DNA from: Verrucomicrobiota bacterium
GTDB taxonomy: Bacteria > Verrucomicrobiota > Verrucomicrobiia > Opitutales > UBA953
DNA length: 40,508 nt
NCBI GenBank assembly: GCA_016871725.1
Contig: VHCL01000014.1
Coordinates: forward strand, 1-40,508
Reading direction: 5' to 3'
Below, in pieces: positions 1-7,607 of this stretch (positions within the stretch are counted from its first letter, which is position 1; each line of letters starts with the position of its first letter). Made by a program: the position numbers and the translations under genes. The notes under the pieces were generated by a model that was not told the DNA's origin, did not search any database, and saw only the letters and a program-made list of their open reading frames with translations.

Positions 1-1973
1 GCGACGTCCCGGAGCAAGGGCTGCCGGAGCAGCGCCTGGTTGCGGGTCATGATGATCCAGTCCGAACCGTAGAAGCCGGCGTCCTCGTAGGCCGTGTCGT
101 TGTCGTCGATGGTGATGGCGGGGAAGCCGATCTTGTCGGCGATCCGGTAGACGACCGGGTGGAGGTCGAGGTAGCGGTTCGAGACGTGGACGACGATGAC
201 GCCGTCGGGCTTCAGGTGACGCTGATAGTGGTCGAAGGCCTCGAGGGTCAGGAGGTGCACCGGGATGGCGTCGCTGCTGAAGGCGTCGAGCACGATGACG
301 TCGTATTGCTGGTCGGCCTCGCGTTCCATCGAGAGGCGCGCGTCGCCCATCACGAGCTCCGTCTTGGCCTGCGATTCCTTCAGGTAGGTGAAGGTGCTCG
401 TCGCCAGACGGGCCACGTCGTCGTTGATCTCGTAGAAGCGGAAGGTGTCGCCCGGGCGGCCCCAGGCGGCCAGGGTGCCGCAGCCGAGCCCGATCGCGCC
501 CACGCGCCGTCCGCCGGCGGGCTTATGGCTGCGGAGCAGTCGGCCGATGCCGCTGGTCGAGGTGTAGTAGCTGCTGGGGAAGGTGCGTTTCTCCGGGTCG
601 ACGTATTGCAGGCCGTGGATCGTGGCGCCGTGCTGCAAGGTGAGGTGGTGGAGGTCGGCGTTGCCCGTGTCGTTGTCGTTGACCTTGAGCACCCCGTAGA
701 AACCACGCGTGGTCGAGAGCGAGCCGCGGAGGGAGGTCGTCGCGACGTCGGCGAGGCCGTAGCCCAGCGCCGCCAAGGCGAGCAGCGGGAGCGCCCAGGC
801 CCAGCGGGCCCGGCCTTCGCGGAACGGCCGGGCCGGGTCCTGACGGAGCACCAGGAGGACGAGCGCCGCGGTCAGGAAAAGCGCGAGGTGCAGTTCGAAG
901 TAGTCAGGGAAGACGAAGGGTGCGACGAGCGCGACGAACAATCCGCCGGCGGCGCCGCCCGCGGAAAGCGAGAGGTAGAAGCCGGTCAGATGGCTGGCGC
1001 CGGGCCGCAGGCGGTAGACCTCGCCGTGGCAGACCATGCAGGCGACGAACATCGTGCCGAGGTAGAGCGTGGCCAGCGGCGTGATGTCGGGATGCGATTC
1101 CGCCTGGTAGAGGTTGTGCGTCACCAGGCCGAGGAGGCCGAGGAGCAGCGGGAGCCAGAAGCCTCGGTGATACCAGCGCGGGCTGTCGAAGCTGATGATG
1201 AAGGAAAGCAGGTAGAGGCTCAGCGGGAGCACCCACAGGAAGGGCACCACGGCGATGTCCTGGCAGAGTTTGTTGGTGATCGCGAGGAGCAGCATCACGC
1301 CGCAGGCGGGCAGGGCGAACCACAGCAGTTTGCGCCAGGCCGAGGCGGGCGCTTCCTCTTCCGCTTGCTTGGCCGTCTCACCGTCCGCCGCGGCGGACTT
1401 CCAGACCTTGAGGCCGCACCAGGCCGTGAGTCCGGCATAGACCGCCAGTCCCCAGGACCAGCCGTCGGCCTGCGCCTGTCGGCTCAGCTGGGGTTCGAGG
1501 TAGAAGGGGTAGATCAGCAGGGCGAGGAGCGAGCCGACGTTGGACAGGGCGTAGAGGCGGTAGGGTGAGACGCCGGGATGGGCTTTGCTGAACCAGGCCT
1601 GCAGGAGCGGGCCGGTGGCGGACAGGACGAGGTAGGGGAGTCCCAGGCAGCCGAGGAGCAGCAGCAGGATGTGGCCGGCGGCGTTCGAGCCATCGGTCGG
1701 CTTCCATGCGTCGCCCGGGGTGATCGGCAGCAACGCCACGGCCAGGCCGAGCAGCACGAGATGCGTGATGACCTGCCGGCGCGGGGTCAGCCGGCTGATG
1801 CTGAAGTGCGCGTAGGCGTAGCCGCCCAGCAGGAGCAGCTGGAAGAACAGCATGCACGTCGTCCAGACGGCCGGGCCGCCGCCGAACCAAGGCAGGATGA
1901 AGCGCGCGATCAGCGGCTGGACGAGGAAGAGCAGGAAGGCTCCCCAGAAGATGGTCAGGCTGAAGGCGAACAT
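1..1973 (-). CDS. Membrane protein fused to a spermidine-synthase-like methyltransferase fold (3' end beyond window)
   Basis: The reading frame is open from the ATG at 1973 to the left edge, giving 657 visible codons without a stop. Residues 1 to about 450 are a series of hydrophobic segments, beginning MFAFSLTIFWGAF, so this half sits in the inner membrane. The C-terminal half has the spermidine-synthase Rossmann fold: a nucleotide-binding GLGCGTL at 495-501, an acidic YEINDD at 514-519, and LDAFSSDAI from 562. Fused proteins of this kind are common in PVC and other bacteria and are usually labelled spermidine synthase-like. Their substrate is not established, and the membrane half argues against ordinary soluble SpeE. 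It follows the P450 gene after 87 bases and may be co-transcribed. The leader before the ATG has no Shine-Dalgarno sequence. Confidence 0.85.
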   Translation of the reverse strand, partial: MFAFSLTIFWGAFLLFLVQPLIARFILPWFGGGPAVWTTCMLFFQLLLLGGYAYAHFSISRLTPRRQVITHLVLLGLAVALLPITPGDAWKPTDGSNAAGHILLLLLGCLGLPYLVLSATGPLLQAWFSKAHPGVSPYRLYALSNVGSLLALLIYPFYLEPQLSRQAQADGWSWGLAVYAGLTAWCGLKVWKSAAADGETAKQAEEEAPASAWRKLLWFALPACGVMLLLAITNKLCQDIAVVPFLWVLPLSLYLLSFIISFDSPRWYHRGFWLPLLLGLLGLVTHNLYQAESHPDITPLATLYLGTMFVACMVCHGEVYRLRPGASHLTGFYLSLSAGGAAGGLFVALVAPFVFPDYFELHLALFLTAALVLLVLRQDPARPFREGRARWAWALPLLALAALGYGLADVATTSLRGSLSTTRGFYGVLKVNDNDTGNADLHHLTLQHGATIHGLQYVDPEKRTFPSSYYTSTSGIGRLLRSHKPAGGRRVGAIGLGCGTLAAWGRPGDTFRFYEINDDVARLATSTFTYLKESQAKTELVMGDARLSMEREADQQYDVIVLDAFSSDAIPVHLLTLEAFDHYQRHLKPDGVIVVHVSNRYLDLHPVVYRIADKIGFPAITIDDNDTAYEDAGFYGSDWIIMTRNQALLRQPLLRDV

Positions 1974-2060
1974 GGCGGGGTATGCGTCTATAACCCCGCC
2001 GGCAGGCGAAGGTTGGGGTGAGCGAGGCTTAATCTGGCCGCCGGACGCTGGCAATCCCGT

Positions 2061-3227
2061 TCAGGCCCGGGGCCGGAACCTGAGCACCAGCGATTCATAC
2101 CCGAGCTTCCGTTCGTAGGAGTGCTCGGTCTCGGTGCGCTCTTCGGCCGAGACGATCTCCATCCCGTCGACGAGCTCGACGCATTTCTGGAGCAGCGTGC
2201 GCAGGAGCAGGCGGGCGTGCGGGGCGCCGAGGCAGAGGTGTTCGCCGAAGCCGAACGAGAGGTGCGGATTCGGCTTACGGTCGATCCTGAAGACGTCCGG
2301 CTCAGGGAAGACCGACTCGTCGCGGTTGGCGGAGGCCCAGCCGAGCGAGACGCGTCCGCCGGCGGGGACCTGCTCCCCGTGCACGGACGTGGCGACGGGG
2401 CAGACGCGGCCGATGTGCGTGAGCGGCATGAAGAAGCGGAAGAACTCCTCGCCGGCGTGGACGATCCGCTTCGGGTCCTCGCGCAGGTAGGCCAGGGCTT
2501 CCGGGTTGGCGGCGAGATGCCCGAGGGCGCAGGCGATGGTGTGGATGACCGTGTCACGGCCGCCGGCGAAGGTGAGGTTGGCGAAGCCCATCATCTCTTC
2601 GCGCGTGAGCGGGCGGCCTTGGAAGCGGGCCTGCGCGAGCGCGCTGAAGAAGCAGCGTCCGGGCGTCCGGCTGACCGCGTCGAACTTGCGGGTGAGGTAA
2701 TCCTCGAGCTCGACGCCTTTCTTCAGGCCTCCGCGCACGCGGAAGACGTGGACGCCCCAGCCGATCCAGGTGTCGGCCTCGCGTTCGTCGGTGTCGAGCA
2801 GGTAGGTGAGGGCGCGGGCCTGGATGGGCAGGGCGAAGCCGTGCACGATCTCGGTCGTCTCGCGGGCGAGGGCCGCGCGCAGCATCTCGTCGATCAGCGC
2901 CTCGACCTTGGCGACCATCTCCGGGAGCTTCGGCCGCTGGAAGTAGGGCTCCGCGATGGTACGGTATTCTCCGTGCACGGGCGGGTCGGTCTCGATCGGC
3001 AGCTGGCGCATCGAGCGGGCTTCCTCTTCCGAAGGGATCGGCACGCGGAAGGGCGCGTCGGAGCTGAAGGTCTTCCAGTCCTTGGCCGCCTGCCGGACTT
3101 CAGCGTGGCGCAGGATCATCGGGATCTGCTCGCCTTGGAACTCATAGCGCGCGACCGGTCCGGCCTCCCGCTTCGCCTTGAAGGGGTCGGAAGGCTTGTG
3201 GCCGAAGGGACATCTGCCGCCGAACAT
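2061..3227 (-). CDS. Cytochrome P450 (soluble bacterial type)
   Basis: This 388-residue protein has the full set of P450 signatures and the usual length of a soluble bacterial P450. The I-helix motif is AGGRDT at 221-226, with the acid-alcohol pair D225/T226. The K-helix ExxR is E261/R264. The heme loop is FGFGEHLCLG at 325-334, with Cys332 as axial ligand. DPPVH at 81-85 matches the conserved DPPxH of many class I enzymes. There is no signal peptide or membrane anchor, so it is cytoplasmic and needs ferredoxin-type electron donors; none is encoded here. It starts 7 bases after the PVC-type dehydrogenase stop, so the two are probably one transcript. The substrate cannot be read from the sequence. 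In this polysaccharide setting, oxidative O-demethylation of a methylated sugar is possible, as known for marine Bacteroidota P450s, but that is inference. Confidence 0.93.
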   Translation of the reverse strand: MFGGRCPFGHKPSDPFKAKREAGPVARYEFQGEQIPMILRHAEVRQAAKDWKTFSSDAPFRVPIPSEEEARSMRQLPIETDPPVHGEYRTIAEPYFQRPKLPEMVAKVEALIDEMLRAALARETTEIVHGFALPIQARALTYLLDTDEREADTWIGWGVHVFRVRGGLKKGVELEDYLTRKFDAVSRTPGRCFFSALAQARFQGRPLTREEMMGFANLTFAGGRDTVIHTIACALGHLAANPEALAYLREDPKRIVHAGEEFFRFFMPLTHIGRVCPVATSVHGEQVPAGGRVSLGWASANRDESVFPEPDVFRIDRKPNPHLSFGFGEHLCLGAPHARLLLRTLLQKCVELVDGMEIVSAEERTETEHSYERKLGYESLVLRFRPRA

Positions 3228-3234
3228 ATCCGGA

Positions 3235-5790
3235 TTATTTGGAGTTCTTCGCCTGCGCCGTCTTCTTGGCCGGCGGGCGGAGTTCGTCGGCGGTCCAGGA
3301 GTTGGGGTGGTCGGCGCTCTGCTTACGCACGCCGGCGACGAACTTGGCGTCGACGGGCGAGGCGTTGTGCTCCCACTCGCGACGGATGTAGGTGAGCACG
3401 CTCGCGACGTCCTCGTCGTTCAGCATGCCCATCGGCGGCATGGAAAGGTCCCAGGTGCGGTTGCCGACCTTGATCGGTCCGCCGAGGCCGTTGAGGACGA
3501 TCTTGGCGGTGACGTCCGGCTTGCCGAGCACCCAGTCGCTGTCGACGAGGGGCGGGGCGAGGCCGTCCAGGCCGTAGCCGTGCGGTTGGTGGCAGGGGGC
3601 GCAGAGCGAGGTGAAGATGACCTTGCCCTTTTCGAAGCGGGCCAGTTCGGCCTTGGTGAGGGCGGTCACCTTGGGGGCGGCCGGGGCGCCGGGCTTGCCC
3701 AACCAGGCGAGCCGGGAGGAGAGCGAGGTCAGGTTGGCGAGACCGCCGGCGGATCTCACCGAGGCGCGCAGCTGGGCGAGCGGCGCGGGCTCGGCGCTGA
3801 GCCAGATGGTCTTCAGCGGCGAGGTCTTCTTGGTCTTCGCGTCCCGGATGGTCTGATCGAGACCGCCGAGGACCGCGTCGCGCAGGTTGGTCCGGTCGTC
3901 GAGCGTCACGGCGACGGCGAGCATCTGTTCGAAGGGCCCGCCTTTGCCGGCCTGCGAGACGAGCGCCGCCAAGGCTTCGAGCACCGGTCCCGTCTCGGTC
4001 AGGTTGGCGCGGTCGGCCACCGCGGCGACGGCCTGCGCGAGGGCGACCTCCCGGCCGCGGGCGCCGGAGAGGGCGCCTTCCCGGATGAGCGGGTTCTTGC
4101 CATGACGGGCGAGCAGTTCGGCCAGCGTGCGGTCGGCGGCCGGCTGATTCGCGGCCGACAGGCGGATCGCGAGGTGGGCGAGCACGAGCGGCGCGGGGTC
4201 GTCCTTCGCGGCCAGCAGGTCCGGCAGCAGGTCGGCCGAAGCCAGGCGCACGGCGGCGGCGCGGACCTGCGCGTCATCGTCCTTCAGGGCGGCGCGGACA
4301 TCGTCCGGGGTGACGGCGCCGAGGCCGTCGAGCGTCCAGAGCGCGTGCAGGCGGGCGAAGGCGGGGGCGGTCGCGTCGGCGCGGAGGGCGCGCAGGGCGG
4401 GGACGGCGGTCGCGTCGCCGCCCTCGACGAGCAGGCGCTGGGCGGTGTCGCGCACCCAGCCGTTCGGGTGGCTGAGGCGCGTCACGCGGCCGGCGACGTC
4501 CTTGGGCAGCGCGGTCTTCTGCGGGGCCGGACGGTCGTCGCGCACGATGCGCCAGATGCGGCCTTGGTTGACGGGGGTCTCGAGCTTGCGCGCCTTGATG
4601 TTGGCCAGCAGGTAGTGCGTCAGGAAGCCCGGGTGCTGGAGCATGCCGCGGTACATGTCCACGACGTAGAGGGCGCCGTCCGGACCGTTGGCCATCATCA
4701 CCGGGCGGAAGCGTTCGTCGGTGGACGTCAGGAACTCCGTGCCGGGATGGGCGTCTTCGGCGGTGATCACGCCGTCCTTCTCCGTGAGCTTGAGGCGCTT
4801 GATCAGGTTGGACGACGGCTCGGGGACGAAGGCGTCGCCGCGGTATTCGGCCGGGAAGGCGTCGCCGCGGTAGACCACGGCGCCGCAGGTGGAGGTCGCG
4901 CGCGCGAGCGTGCCGTCGGCGCGCAGGGTCTTCGGGTCGTAGCCGCGGTTCACGCCAGGGGTCGGGTGCGAAGGGTAGACCGACTGGTCCTTCATCACCT
5001 GGAAGTTCACCGAGGAGGCCGTGCGGAGCAGCGGATTGCGGGAGAAGGCGGCGGCGGGGAGCAGGTCGGCGCGGAGGAGGTCGGAGTTATAGTTGAAGAA
5101 CAATCGGCCGGCGTCGTCCTGACAGAGGCCCCACTGGCCGCGGCCCAGGCCGGGCCCGCGCTGCCACGTGTCGCCCAGCGCGCGGAAGCTCACGCCGTAG
5201 CCTGCGGAGTAGATGCGGTTGTCCATCGCCCAGGTCGGCGTGTTGGCCATGTGTTCGGGCTGGCCGCCGAAGGTGCCGTAGTCGTCGGCCACGACCGTGC
5301 GGGTCTCGGCCTTGCCGTCCCCGTCGAGGTCGCGGCAGAAGAAGAGTTTCGGCGGTTCGGCGACGAGCGCTCCGCCCCTGACCGGCATCACCCCGCGCGG
5401 CATCACGAGGTCGTCGGCGAAGGGCGTCGCGCGGTCCATGCGGCCGTCGCCGTCCGCGTCGGTGAGCAGGGACACGCGACCCATGGGTTCCTTCTCCGTC
5501 GTGCCGTCGACGTCGCGCATGTACCCGCGCATCTCGACCACGAACATCCGGCCCTGGTCGTCGAAGCTGATCGCGACGGGCGTCTCGATCATCGGCTCGG
5601 CGGCGACGAGTTCGATGCGGAAGCCGGCCGGCAACCGGAAGGTCTTCAGGGCCTCCTCGGGCGAGAGCGGGGCGGGGGCGGGCAGGTCGAACTTGAGGGT
5701 GACGTCCTTGGGGCCGGCGTTGCCCTTGTTCAGGGCGAAGGCAGGCGCCGCTCCGACAAGCAGAGCGAGGACGGCAAGCGGGGTCTTCAT
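3235..5790 (-). CDS. PVC-type membrane-bound dehydrogenase with beta-propeller, HEAT-like repeats and C-terminal cytochrome c
   Basis: I chose the ATG at 5790 because it begins a clean signal peptide (MKTPLAVLALLVGAAPAFA); an in-frame TTG at 5829 only adds residues before it. The mature 851-residue product has three parts. Residues about 35-430 form a beta-propeller of the PVC dehydrogenase family, with repeated DxDGDG-type loops such as DADGDGRMD. Residues about 430-690 are alanine/leucine-rich HEAT-like repeats. A cytochrome c domain carries CAPCH at 730-734 and a likely distal Met in MPPM near 784-787. Such proteins are exported and very abundant in Planctomycetota and Verrucomicrobiota; they are thought to oxidise sugars and pass electrons to the heme, but substrates are mostly unknown. 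The C-terminus is a lysine-rich tail (AKKTAQAKNSK). The P450 gene follows after 7 bases. Confidence 0.9.
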   Translation of the reverse strand: MKTPLAVLALLVGAAPAFALNKGNAGPKDVTLKFDLPAPAPLSPEEALKTFRLPAGFRIELVAAEPMIETPVAISFDDQGRMFVVEMRGYMRDVDGTTEKEPMGRVSLLTDADGDGRMDRATPFADDLVMPRGVMPVRGGALVAEPPKLFFCRDLDGDGKAETRTVVADDYGTFGGQPEHMANTPTWAMDNRIYSAGYGVSFRALGDTWQRGPGLGRGQWGLCQDDAGRLFFNYNSDLLRADLLPAAAFSRNPLLRTASSVNFQVMKDQSVYPSHPTPGVNRGYDPKTLRADGTLARATSTCGAVVYRGDAFPAEYRGDAFVPEPSSNLIKRLKLTEKDGVITAEDAHPGTEFLTSTDERFRPVMMANGPDGALYVVDMYRGMLQHPGFLTHYLLANIKARKLETPVNQGRIWRIVRDDRPAPQKTALPKDVAGRVTRLSHPNGWVRDTAQRLLVEGGDATAVPALRALRADATAPAFARLHALWTLDGLGAVTPDDVRAALKDDDAQVRAAAVRLASADLLPDLLAAKDDPAPLVLAHLAIRLSAANQPAADRTLAELLARHGKNPLIREGALSGARGREVALAQAVAAVADRANLTETGPVLEALAALVSQAGKGGPFEQMLAVAVTLDDRTNLRDAVLGGLDQTIRDAKTKKTSPLKTIWLSAEPAPLAQLRASVRSAGGLANLTSLSSRLAWLGKPGAPAAPKVTALTKAELARFEKGKVIFTSLCAPCHQPHGYGLDGLAPPLVDSDWVLGKPDVTAKIVLNGLGGPIKVGNRTWDLSMPPMGMLNDEDVASVLTYIRREWEHNASPVDAKFVAGVRKQSADHPNSWTADELRPPAKKTAQAKNSK

Positions 5791-5817
5791 GCTGAGAGGG
5801 AAGACAGGCCAAACGTG

Positions 5818-5830
5818 CCGGGGTTGCAAG
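5818..5830 (-). promoter_or_regulatory. Copy 1 of upstream motif CTYGCAACCYMGG
   Basis: Read on the minus strand the 13 bases are CTTGCAACCCCGG, ending 27 bases before the chosen start of the PVC-type dehydrogenase. Near-identical 13-mers lie upstream of the sialate O-acetylesterase-like gene (7424-7436) and the DUF1549/DUF1553 gene (12152-12164). It may be a regulator site or promoter element; function is inference. Confidence 0.3.
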
Positions 5831-5847
5831 GCGAACCCCCGGCCGAC

Positions 5848-5863
5848 ACCGCCGGCAGGCGGT
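5848..5863 (-). terminator. Hairpin directly after the stop of the O-acetylesterase-like gene
   Basis: ACCGCC (5848-5853) and GGCGGT (5858-5863) form a perfect 6-bp stem with a 4-base loop, one base after the stop codon at 5865. No T-run follows on the minus strand, so it is not a classical Rho-independent terminator. It could mark the 3' end of an mRNA or slow decay. The 13-mer CCGCCGGCAGGCG inside it also occurs at 1996-2008, after the P450 gene. Confidence 0.4.
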
Positions 5864-5864
5864 C

Positions 5865-7400
5865 TTACTTGGCCGGCCAGTCGTCGGTGCGGAAGCTCGT
5901 CGCGGGCAGGCCGGCCCCGTTCACGAGGTTGCAGTCGGGGTTCTCGGCCCAGGCGTAGCGGGCGGCGACGGGGGAGGGCAAGTCCGCGCTGCTGACGACC
6001 ACTTCCGTGCCTTCGAGGCGGGCGGTGGCCGTTTTCCAGACCTTGTCGGCTCCGGCGAGGCGGAATCCGCGGACCGGACCGCCGTCGCGGGTCTTGAGTC
6101 CGTCGGCGTGGCGGAAGGAGATCCGGATCTCCTTGCCGTCGACCTTATGGCCGGCCGGCAGCGGGCCGCAGATCGCGGGCACCTGGCGGTCATAGACCGT
6201 GGCGAGGGCCCAGTAGGAGAGACGTTTGCCGACGTCCTGCTTGTTCTTGGGGTGGATGTCCTTGGGGTCGCCGATGTCGAGGGTGACGGCCATGCCGGTC
6301 TTCGGCAGCGCGAGCACCTTCATCATCGATTCGCGCACGCGCGGCCAGCTCTCCGAGTCGGAGTTCCGGTAGTTGGGCAGCTGCACCCACGCGAAGGGGA
6401 CTTCGTCCTGCCAGAGGGCGCGCCAGCTCGTGACGAGCTGGGACAGCTGCTTCTCGTAGAGCCCGGGGTTGCCGGCGTTGCCTTCGCCCTGATACCAGAG
6501 CATGCCGCGGAGCGTGTAAGGGGCGAGGTTGGCGACCTTGCCGTTGTAGAGGCCGGCGGGTCCGCCCTTGAACCGGCGCATGGCCAGCGGGTCCTTGGGG
6601 GCGGGCGTCACGAATTCCTTGCCTTCCTTCTTCGCCTTGGCGACGGCGGCGCGCCAGACGGCCAGCTGCTTCGCGTGGAGTTCGCCGGCCTTGCTTTCGT
6701 CGAAGGCGAGGTAGTCCTTCAGCCTGTTGTCGTAATTCGCCTTCGTCTCCGGGTCGGACGACTGCGTCTCGGCGGCGACCCAGGATTCGATGGGCGTGCC
6801 GCCGACGGAGGTGTTGATCAGGCCGACCGGCACGCCGACTTCGCGGTGGATCTCGCGGCCGAAGAAATAGAGCACCGCGGAGAAACGGCCGACGGTGTCA
6901 GGCGCGCAGGCGCTCCAGGCGCCTTTGCCTTCGGCCTGGGGTTTTTCGGCGTGGCTCGAGGATTCCTGGTAATGACGGATGAGCGGGAACTTCGCGGCGG
7001 CCTTCTCGGATTCGAAGCGGTTCGAGGACTGGACGGTCATCGCCATGTTGGACTGGCCGGAGCCGAGCCAGACTTCGCCGACGAGGACGTCCTTCACCTC
7101 GAGCCGATGGCCGTCCTTGCCGACGACGGTCAGCGTGCGCGGTTCGGCCGAAGCGGCGAGGGCGTCCAGTTTGAGCATCCACTTGCCGTCGGCGCCCGCG
7201 GTCGCGGACTTCGACTGGCCGGCGAAGCTCACGGTCACGGCTTCGCCCGCGTCGGCCCAACCCCAGACGGCCACGGGCTTCTCGCGCTGGAGGACCATGT
7301 GGTCCGAGATCGGCGCGGCCAGGCGGAAGCCGGCGGCGAAGAGGGAGGCTCCGCCGAGGAAGACGGTCAGCAGGAGGGCCAGGAAGCGAGGGGTGCGCAT
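5865..7400 (-). CDS. Sialate O-acetylesterase-like SGNH esterase (SASA family)
   Basis: This 511-residue exported esterase starts at the ATG at 7400, with signal peptide MRTPRFLALLLTVFLGGASLFA. The nucleophile block is GSGQSNM, with the catalytic serine at 117 and Asn118 in the GQSNM signature of the carbohydrate esterase SASA family. WYQGEGN at 302-308 is a conserved block, and DIHP at 381-384 carries the Asp/His of the catalytic dyad (D381, H383). A beta-sandwich N-terminal part (residues 25-105) precedes the esterase fold, as is usual in the family. Relatives remove acetyl groups from sialic acids or xylan and other glycans. With no other sialic acid genes here, deacetylation of a plant or algal polysaccharide is more likely. 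It lies between the DUF1501 gene and the PVC-type dehydrogenase gene, all in the same direction. Confidence 0.9.
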   Translation of the reverse strand: MRTPRFLALLLTVFLGGASLFAAGFRLAAPISDHMVLQREKPVAVWGWADAGEAVTVSFAGQSKSATAGADGKWMLKLDALAASAEPRTLTVVGKDGHRLEVKDVLVGEVWLGSGQSNMAMTVQSSNRFESEKAAAKFPLIRHYQESSSHAEKPQAEGKGAWSACAPDTVGRFSAVLYFFGREIHREVGVPVGLINTSVGGTPIESWVAAETQSSDPETKANYDNRLKDYLAFDESKAGELHAKQLAVWRAAVAKAKKEGKEFVTPAPKDPLAMRRFKGGPAGLYNGKVANLAPYTLRGMLWYQGEGNAGNPGLYEKQLSQLVTSWRALWQDEVPFAWVQLPNYRNSDSESWPRVRESMMKVLALPKTGMAVTLDIGDPKDIHPKNKQDVGKRLSYWALATVYDRQVPAICGPLPAGHKVDGKEIRISFRHADGLKTRDGGPVRGFRLAGADKVWKTATARLEGTEVVVSSADLPSPVAARYAWAENPDCNLVNGAGLPATSFRTDDWPAK

Positions 7401-7423
7401 GCCTATCTAACAATGGAAACCCA

Positions 7424-7436
7424 CCTAGGTTGCGAG
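7424..7436 (-). promoter_or_regulatory. Copy 2 of upstream motif CTYGCAACCYMGG
   Basis: On the minus strand this reads CTCGCAACCTAGG and ends 24 bases before the ATG at 7400. It matches the copies at 5818-5830 and 12152-12164 in at least 11 of 13 positions. Function unknown. Confidence 0.3.
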
Positions 7437-7452
7437 AATAGAGCAGAGCAGA

Positions 7453-7595
7453 AGGGGTAGGGGTGGGGGCAGGGGCAGTGAATCACTACGACGCAACGAC
7501 GCAGAAACTGCGGATGCGTGCGCCATGCAGCACAGATCTGACCCGCTGGTCGCGGATATCTGCCTACCCCAACCCCTATCCCTACCCCTGCCCCT
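7453..7595. repeat. Inverted pair of AGGGGN hexamer arrays around an 84-base centre
   Basis: This element fills most of the gap 7401-7607. On the plus strand 7453-7478 holds four hexamers of the form AGGGGT or AGGGGC (one GGGGGC). On the minus strand 7595-7566 holds five hexamers of the form AGGGNT, AGGGGC or TGGGGT. The two arrays face each other, so they can pair into a long GC-rich stem. The minus-strand transcript leaving the DUF1501 gene would meet the G-rich array first, which could also fold as a G-quadruplex. The centre holds two tandem copies of ACGACGCA (7488-7503) and a small hairpin, CGCAG-AAA-CTGCG (7500-7512). The plus-strand array matches 21080-21105 in 24 of 26 positions. Confidence 0.8.
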
Positions 7596-7607
7596 ATGTT
7601 GTCTCCA

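Noticed and set aside
1-1973. Calling the left-edge gene an authentic spermidine synthase (speE)
   Set aside because: The long membrane half and lack of polyamine genes nearby make the specific function unsafe, although the fold is clear.
3178-5958. Plus-strand open frame of more than 900 codons opposite the PVC-type dehydrogenase
   Set aside because: Same cause: GC-rich third codon positions on the minus strand remove stops in the opposite frame. It has no signal peptide or motif.
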